Shown here piece after piece: positions 33,301 through 42,988 of a stretch of DNA of 64,000 bases; the stretch's first letter is position 1, and every line of letters begins with the position of its first letter. Below the pieces are notes generated by a model. The model did not search any database. It had not been told where the DNA came from and saw only the letters and a program-made list of their open reading frames with translations. The stretch comes from Limnochordales bacterium (lineage in GTDB: Bacteria; Bacillota; Limnochordia; Limnochordales; DUMU01), in NCBI GenBank assembly GCA_014896315.1, contig JADBKP010000005.1:235844-299843 (forward strand), read 5' to 3'. The translations under genes were made by a program, and so were the position numbers.

Positions 33301-36270
33301 TCAGAAGCCCTGCTTGCGCCGGCGGCGGCGGGCTAGGTACAGGCGGGCAGCACGATCGCCGTCACCCCCGGCTGCCGGCGCTTCGCGGTTCGGGGAACTG
33401 CTGTCCTGCCAGTTCTCCGGCGGCAGATCGGTTACCCGCCAGCGGCTGGCCGGGTGACGGCCCAGCTCCGTCAGGCGTTGCCGCAGCAGGGTAGCGGTGG
33501 GATCTTCTTCTTGCTCGCGGTACGGGCTTGCCATCTCATCCGGCTTTAGCCCACCCAAACCGGGTTGGGTACGGCCGGTTGGAGAGTCGCGGCCGGGGAG
33601 AAGACCGGCGAGCCCGGCCAGGAGGCGGGCAAACGCGCGCGCGGCCGGGGTGGCAATGCTGGCTAGCAGTCGCAGAAGCCTTGCCCGGGCGGCCGGGGTC
33701 AGGTAGCGGACCGAGAGATCGGCCAGGTAAAGGCAGGCGGCCAGGGCCAGTACGACGGGATACAACAGGAGGCTGCCGGTTACGCCCGGATCGGGAACGT
33801 TCCAGGCGGAATCAGAGAAGGTGAGCAGGCGGCCGCCGGTGATAGCGGTCAGTTCAAAAAGGAGGGAGAGGTTGGGGCTGGTGTGGCGATATTCGGCGGA
33901 GTATGGTTGAACCGCCACCGCTACCGCCCGTTCTTCGCCGACGGTGACATGGGCCAGGTAACGGCCGGGGGCTGAGGCAGGGAAAGTTGCCTGGTAGAGC
34001 CCGGGGCCTGTCTCGGTCAGGGTTTCCTGCAAGGCGCGGCCATCGGGGGCGAGGAGAGTGGCGGTGGGGGTGAGGAAATGCCGGTAGGTGCCATCCGGGT
34101 TGAGTGCTTCGAGAGTGAGGATCGCCCGGTCACCCTCCAGATTGAGGCGGAGGTTGAGGCCGGAGCCGGTGCTGGCCGGGAGTGCAGCCAGAATCAGTTG
34201 TGCGAGAAACTCGCCCAGCAGCGGCCAGCGTCGCCAGCTCTCGCCCCATGATCCGGCCAGCCCTGAGGTGAAGACAATGCTCTTGCCCAGCCCGAAGCGG
34301 CCTTCGGCCAGCAGCGGTTCACCCCCGGGGGGAACTGTGTAGTAGACGGTGGCATCAGGCTTGGGCGTGGTGATGGTGTAGCCCCCGAGAGGCGGTAGCT
34401 CACCGGTTGGGATCAGGCTGCGGATGAAGGGGGCAGCCCGCACCTCGCGAGGGGTAAACTCTCGGTTAACGCGCAGCTCCTGCGTAACAGTGGCGGTTTC
34501 GGCGACAAAGATGCGGGGAACCTCGTTGGGATCGCCGGCGTAGTAGTAGCGGCCCGCACCGGCGGCAGCCAGCTTCTGCAACAACTCCCGGTCGGCATCC
34601 TGACCCACGGCGACGGTCGAGAGAGTCGCCCCAGCCTGGCGCAGACGGTTAACCTGCGCGGTGAAGACGTCACCCTCAGCCTGCCCGTCCGTGAGCAAGA
34701 TGACGTGTTTGACCGCACTGGTGACGCTTTCCATGACGCGAATCGCCTCTTCCAGGGCGGGAGCGATCGCGGTCCCTCCTCCTGACTGAAGACGGCTGAT
34801 CTGGCGGGCGATCAGGCTCTGGTTCTCCGCCCGCTGCAGCGGTACGACCCAGGCAGGTGTGCTTTCGAAGGCGAGGACACCGACGAGATCAGCCGGATTC
34901 AGCAGCGCAATGGCGCCCAGAGCGGCCTGCTGCGCTATCTCCAGCTTGCTCTTGGTGGCCCCTTCGCCCACAACCGCCCCCATGCTTCCCGACTGGTCGA
35001 GCAGGAGTAGCAACGTAAGGCTGGGAGCGTACACCCGTTCGGGTGTCTCTGAATAGACAGGGAGCACATCCTCAAGCGGCGTGCCAAAGTAGCCTCCCGG
35101 GCCAAAGCTGTTTGGGCCTCCCAGTACCACGAGCCCTCCGCCAAGCCTTGTAACAAACTGCTGCAAGGCCTCAAGCTGCGCGTTGCTGAGCAGGTATGCC
35201 GGCAGGTTGTCCAGCACCACCGCTGCGTACGGGGCGTAATCACTCACCTGCCCGGGCAACTCCAGGGGCGAGACGAAATCGGCACTGATCCCCCGGGCTG
35301 GCAGAACTCGGGCCAACGCTGTCTTGCCGCCGTCACCCGCACCACCACCGCTTGGAGTGGCGCTGGCGATCAGCACCCGGGGTTGATCTCCCACCAGCAC
35401 GGCGGTTTCGGCCCGGTTGTTCTCGGTCAGGGTATCCTGCGCCGATATGATGGTGGCCCGGACGCTGACCAGCCCCGGTTCGGCGAAGGTCAGGGGAATG
35501 CGGATGCTATTCTGCCCGGGCAGTACCTCGAGAGTACGGGAGAAGATCTCAGCCCCGTCGAGCTCCACCCGCAACGGCAGGCGAGTCGGTGGACCGGAAT
35601 GCCAGACGGAAATGGTGGCCCAGAGAGTTTCGCCCCTGCGGGCGGAGGAAGGTATGCGCAGAGCGGATATACCTGTCTCCTCACCCATGGTGGCCGGCAG
35701 GGGGAGCACATCTACGGGGATCGCGCGCCGCTTCAGCTCTGCGGCGGTGAGCAAAGCCGAGCCAGTGGTCTCTATCCCGTCTGAGATAAGAACCAGCCGG
35801 GCGGGTCGATCTTCGGGCACGAGGGCCGCCGCCAGTGCGAGGGCGCTGCTCAGGTCGGTACCTCCTGTGTCCGGCCGGGATTGGAAACCGAGCCAGCTCA
35901 TACGATTGGCCGGCAGGAGCGGTCTTTCCACCACCGCCTGTGAACCGAAAGCGACAATGGCCGCCAGATGCCGTTCGTCACCGGCGACCAGCTCCAGTTC
36001 GTGGCGCAGCCAGGCTACCATCGCATCCCGGACGGCAGGGGTGACGCTATCGGAGAGGTCGGCTAGATAAATACGGGCAGAAGATGGTTCCGGACGGCGC
36101 AGCTCTGGCCCGCCCAGGGCCAATACCACCAGGGCAACGGCAAGCAGGCGGAGTATCACTGCCCGGCGGTGGCGGACCGCCGGAGAACGCAGAAGCAGGC
36201 GGGCGGCGGCCGCGAGCGGCAGCCACAGGAGAAGGAAGAAGGGACGGGTGAAGAAGAACGGCAGACTCAT
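33301..36270 (-). CDS. Large membrane protein with two VWA domains (last gene of MoxR-VWA operon)
   Basis: The protein has about 989 residues. Two membrane helices at the N terminus (about residues 8-60) precede a first VWA-like domain with DLSDS (D-x-S-x-S metal site, about residue 70), an immunoglobulin-like middle region and a second, well-formed VWA domain with LLLDQSGSMG (about residue 425) and later VILLTDGQAEGD. Between them lies a glutamine-amidotransferase-like stretch (VVLGGPNSFGPGGY). Another membrane helix occurs near residue 860 and a polar tail follows. ATG 36270 overlaps the upstream stop (ATGA). It resembles the BatA/BatB class of VWA proteins that work with MoxR ATPases; no function is known. 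Confidence 0.85.
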   Translation of the reverse strand: MSLPFFFTRPFFLLLWLPLAAAARLLLRSPAVRHRRAVILRLLAVALVVLALGGPELRRPEPSSARIYLADLSDSVTPAVRDAMVAWLRHELELVAGDERHLAAIVAFGSQAVVERPLLPANRMSWLGFQSRPDTGGTDLSSALALAAALVPEDRPARLVLISDGIETTGSALLTAAELKRRAIPVDVLPLPATMGEETGISALRIPSSARRGETLWATISVWHSGPPTRLPLRVELDGAEIFSRTLEVLPGQNSIRIPLTFAEPGLVSVRATIISAQDTLTENNRAETAVLVGDQPRVLIASATPSGGGAGDGGKTALARVLPARGISADFVSPLELPGQVSDYAPYAAVVLDNLPAYLLSNAQLEALQQFVTRLGGGLVVLGGPNSFGPGGYFGTPLEDVLPVYSETPERVYAPSLTLLLLLDQSGSMGAVVGEGATKSKLEIAQQAALGAIALLNPADLVGVLAFESTPAWVVPLQRAENQSLIARQISRLQSGGGTAIAPALEEAIRVMESVTSAVKHVILLTDGQAEGDVFTAQVNRLRQAGATLSTVAVGQDADRELLQKLAAAGAGRYYYAGDPNEVPRIFVAETATVTQELRVNREFTPREVRAAPFIRSLIPTGELPPLGGYTITTPKPDATVYYTVPPGGEPLLAEGRFGLGKSIVFTSGLAGSWGESWRRWPLLGEFLAQLILAALPASTGSGLNLRLNLEGDRAILTLEALNPDGTYRHFLTPTATLLAPDGRALQETLTETGPGLYQATFPASAPGRYLAHVTVGEERAVAVAVQPYSAEYRHTSPNLSLLFELTAITGGRLLTFSDSAWNVPDPGVTGSLLLYPVVLALAACLYLADLSVRYLTPAARARLLRLLASIATPAARAFARLLAGLAGLLPGRDSPTGRTQPGLGGLKPDEMASPYREQEEDPTATLLRQRLTELGRHPASRWRVTDLPPENWQDSSSPNREAPAAGGDGDRAARLYLARRRRRKQGF

Positions 36271-38378
36271 CGGCGCGGGACACCTCCCTGCAGCCGCACC
36301 CGGGGGCGGGCCACCGGCCGGCTCTCCCACAGGGCTACGGCAAGTTCCACGGCCAAGCAGAGGATGAGGAGGCACGTGCCGATGATCTCCAGCAAAGATA
36401 GAGGACGGGAAGCGGCAGCAGAAACGGCAGCGGCTACAGGTGATGGCTGAAGCAGGCCGGCGGACGGCTGGCCGGCCACCTCTGATGCGCCGGAAGCGGT
36501 GGCCTGGGACGGTGAAAGGCGTGTCTCCTCCTCCGCCAGCAACGAGACGGACCAGCCGGCGACCGCCTCACCCCCAGGCCGCCTGAGCCAGTAGGCCCCG
36601 GAAGGGGCATTGGCAGGCAGCCGGTAGGCCGAAAGCGGCTGCTCGGGGGGAAGGAACTGGACGCTACCATCAGGCGTGATGATCTCCCAGCCAGGGTCGT
36701 TGTTGCCGGCTCCGGGACCACCTCCTGCCGCACCCAAAAACCAGCCGGGCAGGGCTTCGCCGGGCCGCAGAATCGGGCCGACCGGGCGTGACGCCCACGG
36801 TACCGTCCAGTCAAGCAGGTTCTTGGCCCAGATCGGGAAAGAGAGCCGTTTGGGCCAGTCCGAATGGTAGATATCGAAAGCGATGATCACCCGGGGTGGT
36901 TGCCCGGCAGCCACCTGGACCAGGGTTCCTTGTCTTTCCTGCCAGAGCGGCAGAGATCCGGGCAGTAGCGGCCATGGGGACCACGCAGCGCCTTGCTTTT
37001 TTCTGCCTCCGCCTTCGCCCCCGTCTCCGTCTGGAAAGAAAAGCCTGATCTCGTCCCAGTACACGTACCGGGAGAGAGGATGACGCTCGTCGACTACCGT
37101 TTCTGCGCTCTCTCCTGCCGCATCACCGGTCGCGGATATCGCCGCTATCTCCACCGGGGTCAACATTGCCTGCGCCCGTTCGGGGGCGACGCCGATAAGC
37201 ACGACAGGCAGGGGAGGCCGCAGCGGTGGCAAGACGCGGTCGAAGACCACCATATCGTAGTTAGCCCAGTCGCGCACTGTGAATTCGAGCGTCTCCTTCG
37301 GATCCTCTTTTTGAACGAGGGTCAGGCGGGGGGCGGCGGCCAGGGCGCGGGCGATGGCACTTTCGCCGGGAGCGTAGAGCAGTACCCGGACGTTGCGCAA
37401 AGGCAGGATAACTGCGCCGGCTCGGTTGTCGGTGGGGAGCAGATCTGGATCGTCAGGGATCAACTCCAGGCGCAGATCGGTCCCGGGGAGCAAGGCGATC
37501 TGTCTTACCACCCGGCGCTTTTCGCCCGGCAGGAGCCGTGCCCGGTCGCTGGCTAGTAGGCGCTCCTGGTTGTACCAGTGCAAGGTGAAACCGGCTTCCG
37601 TCTGACCGCCGTTGGCGATGACTGCCAGTACCTGGTAGCGCGTGAGCGAATCCCCCACCGGTTGCAATTGAAGATCGACTATCCCCAGGTTGGCGACAGG
37701 TTCTGTCGCTGGCGGCGCAAGGGTTATGACGCGAGTGAGCTGCGGGAAGAAGCGACGAAGCTCATCCGGGTTGACAGCTTCATCCGTGAGAAGCACCACT
37801 GCGGCGGTTCTGTCCGAGCTCAGAGCGGCGGTCAGGCGGCCGGCTGCCTCCCAGTCGACCCGGCCGCCTGGGGGTGGGAGCTCCTCCAGTACGGTCCGGC
37901 TGGCCGGGGTGTGCGGGTTGAGGTCACGGGCGATCAGCTCAGCTGTCGGCCCGGCACTGACGAGCGTCCACCGGGTGTCGCGGGGCGTTTCATTCATCAG
38001 GGTCTGCAGCTGGTTGAGGAGAGCCTCGTCGCGGCTGAGCGTGCCGTCAAGACTGGCGGTCAGGCTGGCCGAACGGTCGACGACTACTATCCACTCCCAC
38101 GGCTGCGATTGAACAGGGCTCCAACTCAGACGGGAAAGGAGCAGGGCAAAAAGAATGGCGATGGTTGTCTGCAGCCAGAAGAGCGGGTTTCCCAGGAGTT
38201 GACGCCAGAAGCTACGGCGGGGAAGACGGCGGCTGAGCCGTTGCCAGAGGTAGAGCCCGGGGACGGTACGTTCCTGACGCTCCTGTTGCAGCCAGTGCAG
38301 AAGGATTACGAGCGGGATGAGAAGCAGGGCGAGCAGCCCGGCGGGTTGAGCGATGACCAGCTCTCCCCAGCGCCACAT
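36267..38378 (-). CDS. BatA-like membrane protein with VWA domain
   Basis: The protein has about 703 residues. It opens with the BatA N-terminal module: PAGLLALLLIPLVILLHWLQQ, a helix, a dibasic loop and a second helix (FWLQTTIAILFALLLSRL). A VWA domain follows, with VVDRSASLTASL at about residue 100, and then extracytoplasmic beta domains to a C-terminal helix (IIGTCLLILCLAVELAVALWE). The metal site reads D-x-S-x-S, so it should bind Mg2+. ATG 38378 with AGGTGA upstream is preferred; GTG 38387 overlaps the DUF58 stop. It is between the DUF58 gene and the large VWA gene, coupled to both. Confidence 0.83.
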   Translation of the reverse strand: MWRWGELVIAQPAGLLALLLIPLVILLHWLQQERQERTVPGLYLWQRLSRRLPRRSFWRQLLGNPLFWLQTTIAILFALLLSRLSWSPVQSQPWEWIVVVDRSASLTASLDGTLSRDEALLNQLQTLMNETPRDTRWTLVSAGPTAELIARDLNPHTPASRTVLEELPPPGGRVDWEAAGRLTAALSSDRTAAVVLLTDEAVNPDELRRFFPQLTRVITLAPPATEPVANLGIVDLQLQPVGDSLTRYQVLAVIANGGQTEAGFTLHWYNQERLLASDRARLLPGEKRRVVRQIALLPGTDLRLELIPDDPDLLPTDNRAGAVILPLRNVRVLLYAPGESAIARALAAAPRLTLVQKEDPKETLEFTVRDWANYDMVVFDRVLPPLRPPLPVVLIGVAPERAQAMLTPVEIAAISATGDAAGESAETVVDERHPLSRYVYWDEIRLFFPDGDGGEGGGRKKQGAAWSPWPLLPGSLPLWQERQGTLVQVAAGQPPRVIIAFDIYHSDWPKRLSFPIWAKNLLDWTVPWASRPVGPILRPGEALPGWFLGAAGGGPGAGNNDPGWEIITPDGSVQFLPPEQPLSAYRLPANAPSGAYWLRRPGGEAVAGWSVSLLAEEETRLSPSQATASGASEVAGQPSAGLLQPSPVAAAVSAAASRPLSLLEIIGTCLLILCLAVELAVALWESRPVARPRVRLQGGVPRR

Positions 38379-38383
38379 CCGGT

Positions 38384-39292
38384 TCACCTGCCTACGCGAC
38401 CGCGAGCCACCAGTTCCGTAAAAACGGTGCTCTGCCAGGGTAAGTCGGTGGGAACGAGGAGATACTCCGCTCCTGCTGCAGCGGCCCGCGTTCGGATGGT
38501 GTGCAGCCAGAGGCTGAGTTCCTGATGGTACAGCTGTCGAGCCCGGCGGTTTAAGGCAAGCTCGACCCGGGCTGCCGGCATCTCACTGTCGATCAGTAGA
38601 TGATCTCCGGAAAAGTCGGGCTCGAGCTCTTCGGGGCTGAGCATGTGCAGGATAACTGCTTCGGCGGTCTGGCCGGTCAGAGCGGGCAAGAGTGCGAGGA
38701 ACGCTTCGGGGCCTGCCGGGTCCTGTAGATCGGACAGAAACAGGACCAGACCGCCGCCGGTGGATCGCAGGAGGACGGTAAGCTGGCTGATGGCCCGGGG
38801 GAGGTCGGCCCGGCCACCGGGAACGACCTGCTCGAGCCAGCGGAAGAGGTGGACGGCCTGGCGTCGGCCCTGCAAGACCGGGGAGAGCGTAGTGGGGGAG
38901 GGTGCGGCCGCAGGGGGCAGCACCATCAATCGGACCCGGTCGCCGCTGCTGAGGGCGATAAATCCCAGGGCGGCGGCCAATTCTCGGGCGCGCTGGATCT
39001 TGGTGGGTGTGCCGAAGTTCATGGAGGCACTGGCATCCAGCACCACGGTAACCAGCAGATCCTGTTCGGCGGCGAAAAGCTTGAGGAAGAGCCGCCCCAA
39101 CCGGGCGTACAGATGCCAATCGACATAACGCAGGTCGTCTCCGGGCTGGTATTCCCGGTAATCGACAAACTCCAGGCTTGTGCCGGTGCCCCGGGCCGGA
39201 CGGAAGCCGGGAAGCCGCCCCCGTTGGCGGCGGCGGGTGAGAAGCCGCAGGCGCTCAAGCTGGGTGAGAAACTCCGGTTGAAGCAGTGGCAT
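38384..39292 (-). CDS. DUF58 domain protein (MoxR partner)
   Basis: The 302-residue protein has the DUF58 signature GTSLEFVDYREYQPGDD followed by LRYVDWHLYARLGRLFLK at about residues 38-70. After it comes a VWA-like domain with VVLDASASMNFG (D-x-S-x-S). DUF58 proteins nearly always sit next to a moxR gene and are thought to act with the AAA+ ATPase in protein complex maturation. No membrane helix is seen, so it is probably cytoplasmic. The gene follows moxR by 29 bases and overlaps the next gene by 4. Confidence 0.92.
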   Translation of the reverse strand: MPLLQPEFLTQLERLRLLTRRRQRGRLPGFRPARGTGTSLEFVDYREYQPGDDLRYVDWHLYARLGRLFLKLFAAEQDLLVTVVLDASASMNFGTPTKIQRARELAAALGFIALSSGDRVRLMVLPPAAAPSPTTLSPVLQGRRQAVHLFRWLEQVVPGGRADLPRAISQLTVLLRSTGGGLVLFLSDLQDPAGPEAFLALLPALTGQTAEAVILHMLSPEELEPDFSGDHLLIDSEMPAARVELALNRRARQLYHQELSLWLHTIRTRAAAAGAEYLLVPTDLPWQSTVFTELVARGRVGR

Positions 39293-39321
39293 CCGGCAGA
39301 AGCCCTCCTTACGTCCGATCC

Positions 39322-40350
39322 TTATGTCCGATCTTTGTGGGATCTTGTGCCCGTCTCAAGCGGGGCGAGAGCGGCAGGAATCAGTTCGGCGAGAATGGTT
39401 TCAGATGTCACACCATCTGCTTCGGCTTCCAGACTGAGCAGAATACGGTGCCGCAGGGCCGGCCGGGCGATCGCTTCGATATCTGCCGGGGTAACATGGG
39501 CCCGTTGATGCAGGAAGGCGCGGGCCTTGGCGCCGAGTACCAGAGCTTGCGCGCCGCGGGGACTTGCACCGTAACGTACATAGCGCCTGACCGTTTCGGT
39601 GGCGTACGGAGAAGTGGGCGTGGTAGACGCCACTAGCCGCAGAGCTGCTTCCAGGAGAGGCGGCGCGACAGGGACACTGCGCACCATCTCTTGCAAGCGC
39701 AGCAATTCGTGGCCGGCCATCACCGGGCTGATCTGCGGCATGCTTCCGCCCGTGGTCCGGTTGACGATCTCCCGCAGTTCATCAAGGGTGGGCGGCTGGA
39801 CGAGAATCTTGAAGAGAAACCTGTCCAGCTGGGCTTCGGGCAGGGGATAGGTTCCCTCCATTTCGAGGGGGTTTTGCGTGGCAAGAACGAAAAAGGGGCG
39901 CTCCAGTGAATGGGTCTGCCCGGCGACGGTGACCCGGCGTTCCTGCATGGCCTCAAGCAGCGCTGCCTGGGTCTTGGGCGTGGCCCGGTTGATCTCATCG
40001 GCCAGCACGATCTGGGCAAAGATCGGGCCGGGCTGCAAGCGAAAGTGATGCTCACCGTTCCCTTCCCCCACGAAGATCGAGGTGCCCAGGATGTCGGCCG
40101 GCATGAGGTCCGGCGTGAACTGTATGCGGCTGTACTTGAGATCCAGGCCCTGGGCCAGCGTCTTGACGAGCAGAGTCTTGCCGACTCCCGGTACGCCCTC
40201 CAGGAGTACGTGGCCGTCGGCGAGCAAGGCGACCAGCACCTGTTCGATAACCTCTTCCTGGCCGACGATGATCTTGCTCAACGCCTCCTGCAGCCGGCTC
40301 AGCGAAAGTTGTGCCAGCCGGTACTGCAGCGCTAGCTCTTCGCTGCTCAA
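39322..40350 (-). CDS. MoxR-family AAA+ ATPase
   Basis: This protein of about 342 residues has Walker A GVPGVGKTLLVKTLA, the MoxR signature RIQFTPDLMPADILGT, Walker B IVLADEINRATPKTQAALLEAMQE, sensor 1 ATQNP, and the arginine finger region LDRFLFK. MoxR ATPases act as chaperones that insert cofactors or assemble VWA-protein complexes. TTG 40350 is placed 8 bases after AAGGAG; GTG 40359 is an alternative start. It is the central enzyme of the seven-gene operon and the only ATPase encoded there. Confidence 0.94.
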   Translation of the reverse strand: MSSEELALQYRLAQLSLSRLQEALSKIIVGQEEVIEQVLVALLADGHVLLEGVPGVGKTLLVKTLAQGLDLKYSRIQFTPDLMPADILGTSIFVGEGNGEHHFRLQPGPIFAQIVLADEINRATPKTQAALLEAMQERRVTVAGQTHSLERPFFVLATQNPLEMEGTYPLPEAQLDRFLFKILVQPPTLDELREIVNRTTGGSMPQISPVMAGHELLRLQEMVRSVPVAPPLLEAALRLVASTTPTSPYATETVRRYVRYGASPRGAQALVLGAKARAFLHQRAHVTPADIEAIARPALRHRILLSLEAEADGVTSETILAELIPAALAPLETGTRSHKDRT

Positions 40351-40362
40351 AGTGATCACTCC

Positions 40363-42102
40363 TTACAGTCCGCCGAAGTAGCGGCGCACCCATTCCCGGT
40401 AGGCGAGCGGGAGATCTTCTCTTTCAACGCCGCTGCCGGGCACTTCTGTCTGATCGGTGAGGGTGTACGACCCGGTCTGCCAGGCACCGGGTAGCCGGTC
40501 TGACCCGGTGACCCAGATCGGCCCCTGACCGAGCTCGCCGGTGAGAGGAGCCGCAGGGGAGTTGGGCAGCGCCAGCTCCCGCGGCTCGCCCAGGCGCTGG
40601 GTACTCGTACCGCTGCCCCTACCCGTACCGGTGGTCGCACTGGCGGCCGGGCCCCCGCCATGCTGCCAGTCGTCCGGGGCTTCTCCCGGTGCTCCCGGGT
40701 ACAGGCCGGCCAGATACTGGTCCGCCGCGGTCTGCCCCGGTTCGGCACCGGACGGTACAGCTGCCGGGAGGGTGGGATGGGCCGTGGAACCCGGTTGAGG
40801 AGGGGCTTCGCTACTGCCCTGGCTTTGTCCTTGCGCCTGCCCTTCTCCTTGCTCCTGGCCTTGTCCGGGGCCTTGCCCTTGTCCTTGCCCGGCGCTCTCG
40901 CCCTGGCCTCGCCACACATCCTGCCCCCGAGCGCCCACAAATGCGGCCAACTCCCCGGAAGAGAGGAGTGGGCGGGCCGCTTCGCCCAGCTCCTGCAGAA
41001 GCGAATCGATCCTGCTTGACCCCGGCGAAAAGCCCGAGCCCGGTACTGGCATATCGTTACGGCCGGCTCCGGTCTCCTGGTTCAGCCGCTCCTGTAGCAG
41101 ATGGTTGAAGGCCTGCAGCACCAGTTCCCGGGCGTAAGGCAAAGCTTCCGCGCCGCCTTGGGCCACGAGGTCGGCAGCCTGGCGCAGGCTGGCGGCCGCT
41201 TGCCGTAACCTGTCAGCCCTGGCTGCGGCCCGACTCCCGGTCCCGCCCGGTCGGCTTCCCTGCTCGCCCCTCAGCCACCCCCGGCCTTCGTTCTCCGTTT
41301 GCCTGTTTTGGTCCTCGGTCGCGCTCGCCCCCTGGCTCAGCCCACCCTCTGGCAGTCGTTCCCCGATGGAGAGGGCCTCCGCCTCGAGCTGGTCGGCCAG
41401 CTGCTGAAGAGCGAAGAAGGTCGAGTGCAGAGGGGAATCCGGCCCGGAAACGGGCAGCTCCTCCTTACCGGGTCGTCTGGCGGGTGCGTGGGTGGCGAGC
41501 CAGAACGAGGTCAGACTGCTCGCTGCCAGAATCAGGCAGGCGGCTGTCAAAAGCCGTAACGGGGCTCTGCCTACCCTTCCCCAGCCGACCCCCCGCAAGG
41601 AGCGGTGCGGAGTCTGCTGCAATCGTTCCTCGACCTGCAATCCCAGCGCTGCTGCCGGTGGCGTTATCTGCGACCCGCTCAAGGCGGCGACGGCGGTGGT
41701 GAGCTCGTATTCGTACCCCCAGAGGCGGTCGAGTACCTCGGCCACTCCGACCGGCAGCCAGGCGCGGAACTTGCGTCCGGCTGCCAACGCTACCAGGCCA
41801 CCGGTGACGGCCGAAGCGGCCAGCAGCAGTGCGCGTTCCCACAGATACCGGGAGTTGTGCCAGAGCCACAGCAGGGGGGTGGGGGCACTGCGGGGCGGGT
41901 GAAAAGGGGGGAGGTGCTTCCACCAGCCAGCCGCGGCTCCGGCATCCAAAACGAGAAGGACGCTGAGACCGAGGAGTACTGCTAAAGCCGCCCCAGTGGC
42001 AAACCAATGGGCACGAATCCGGCCAGCTGCCCGAGCTAGCAGATGCGCCAGGCGCGGTGCGCGCACCTTGAGAGAAGATAACCCTAACTCCTCAGAGGTC
42101 AT
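40363..42102 (-). CDS. Hypothetical membrane protein with Gly/Gln repeat
   Basis: I do not recognise a named family. The 579-residue protein has three hydrophobic helices in the first 210 residues (about 34-55, 88-107 and 185-205), then a long polar, Ala/Gln/Gly-rich extracytoplasmic or cytoplasmic part with predicted helices (residues 290-330). A low-complexity run of Gly-Gln pairs follows (about residues 398-428). The C terminus (YREWVRRYFGGL) looks like a conserved end. Its gene overlaps the upstream permease-like gene by 11 bases and precedes moxR by 12, so it belongs to the operon. It may be a structural partner of the VWA proteins. Confidence 0.7.
   Translation of the reverse strand: MTSEELGLSSLKVRAPRLAHLLARAAGRIRAHWFATGAALAVLLGLSVLLVLDAGAAAGWWKHLPPFHPPRSAPTPLLWLWHNSRYLWERALLLAASAVTGGLVALAAGRKFRAWLPVGVAEVLDRLWGYEYELTTAVAALSGSQITPPAAALGLQVEERLQQTPHRSLRGVGWGRVGRAPLRLLTAACLILAASSLTSFWLATHAPARRPGKEELPVSGPDSPLHSTFFALQQLADQLEAEALSIGERLPEGGLSQGASATEDQNRQTENEGRGWLRGEQGSRPGGTGSRAAARADRLRQAAASLRQAADLVAQGGAEALPYARELVLQAFNHLLQERLNQETGAGRNDMPVPGSGFSPGSSRIDSLLQELGEAARPLLSSGELAAFVGARGQDVWRGQGESAGQGQGQGPGQGQEQGEGQAQGQSQGSSEAPPQPGSTAHPTLPAAVPSGAEPGQTAADQYLAGLYPGAPGEAPDDWQHGGGPAASATTGTGRGSGTSTQRLGEPRELALPNSPAAPLTGELGQGPIWVTGSDRLPGAWQTGSYTLTDQTEVPGSGVEREDLPLAYREWVRRYFGGL
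40797..40912 (-). repeat. Gly-Gln codon repeat inside the operon protein
   Basis: A run of imperfect GGN-CAN-like codon pairs encodes repeated Gly-Gln (GQGQGQGPGQGQEQGEGQ and so on). It is an in-frame low-complexity tract that could change length by slippage. Confidence 0.7.
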
Positions 42103-42988
42103 GGAAGAGACCCCCCTGCCCGGCCCCGGAGTCGGCCGCTTCCTCCGCCCATAAAGCTCGGCGCAGGCTGTTTACATTACGGCTGACCAGTGTCAGAGCT
42201 CCCACGGCAAGAAGTGACGAGAGCGTGGCGGCAGGCCAGAAAGAGCCCGGCTGGTTCACCAGTACGGACCTGGATGCGGGATGGACCATGTAGACCACCG
42301 CCGTCCAGACCGCGGCGAAAGGATTATAAGTCATTCCTGTATCTGCGGCAGCAGCCGCCAGCACTCCTGCAATCCCGGCAAAAACGAAGGCAGCCGGATA
42401 GCGGAAGATCGGGTCAAGGCGGAGGCCGAATGCAGTTCCTGCCGCTATGGCCAAGGTCAGATATCCCGCGCCCGCCAGGGTAGTCCAAAGCAGCAGGGGA
42501 AGGAGTGTCGGCAGGGGAAGCGGTGGGGCCGGTGAAGTGGAGGCGCTCAGAACCCGTGTCCCCAGGGCGGCGAGGGATATGGGCAATCCCGCCAGGGCCA
42601 GGATCGCGAGAAGGCCCAGGGTGGCCAGGGAGTGAATCGCCACCCAGGCGGCTGGAGTCTGGGGTGCACCGGCAGCGAAGGTTTGCAGGCTGATATCTTC
42701 CTCTCGCCAGCCGGGGGCGGCGGCGAGTATGGTGGCGGCGCATCCCAGGAAAAAGAGCTGGATGGTGACTACCCAGGCGAAGGTGGCCCGGCCGGATACC
42801 CAGGTGGCGGACGAAAGCTCGGCTCCCGCCTCCGCCGGTGCGGCCAGATCCTCCAGGCGCAACGGGCCCGGCCAGACCAGAAGAAGGCCGGCAGTGCTGC
42901 CGACCAGGTAAGTCACCATTACCCAGAGAAACAGGGGTGTCCTCATGGAGCGCAGGAGATCGAATCGGAGAAGGTCGACGAAGTTCAC
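42092..42988 (-). CDS. Six-helix membrane protein, ABC-2 permease-like
   Basis: This 298-residue protein has about six helices and the ABC-2 permease layout: a short cytoplasmic start (MNFVDLLRFDLLRSMRTPLF) before helix 1, a large extracytoplasmic loop after it, then clustered helices. The N-terminal motif resembles that of exporter permeases and GldF-like subunits. No ABC ATPase gene lies in this operon, so its energy source, or whether it is a transporter at all, is open. GTG 42988 overlaps the upstream stop (GTGA) with GGGGGTAAG upstream. Confidence 0.65.
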   Translation of the reverse strand: MNFVDLLRFDLLRSMRTPLFLWVMVTYLVGSTAGLLLVWPGPLRLEDLAAPAEAGAELSSATWVSGRATFAWVVTIQLFFLGCAATILAAAPGWREEDISLQTFAAGAPQTPAAWVAIHSLATLGLLAILALAGLPISLAALGTRVLSASTSPAPPLPLPTLLPLLLWTTLAGAGYLTLAIAAGTAFGLRLDPIFRYPAAFVFAGIAGVLAAAAADTGMTYNPFAAVWTAVVYMVHPASRSVLVNQPGSFWPAATLSSLLAVGALTLVSRNVNSLRRALWAEEAADSGAGQGGLFHDL

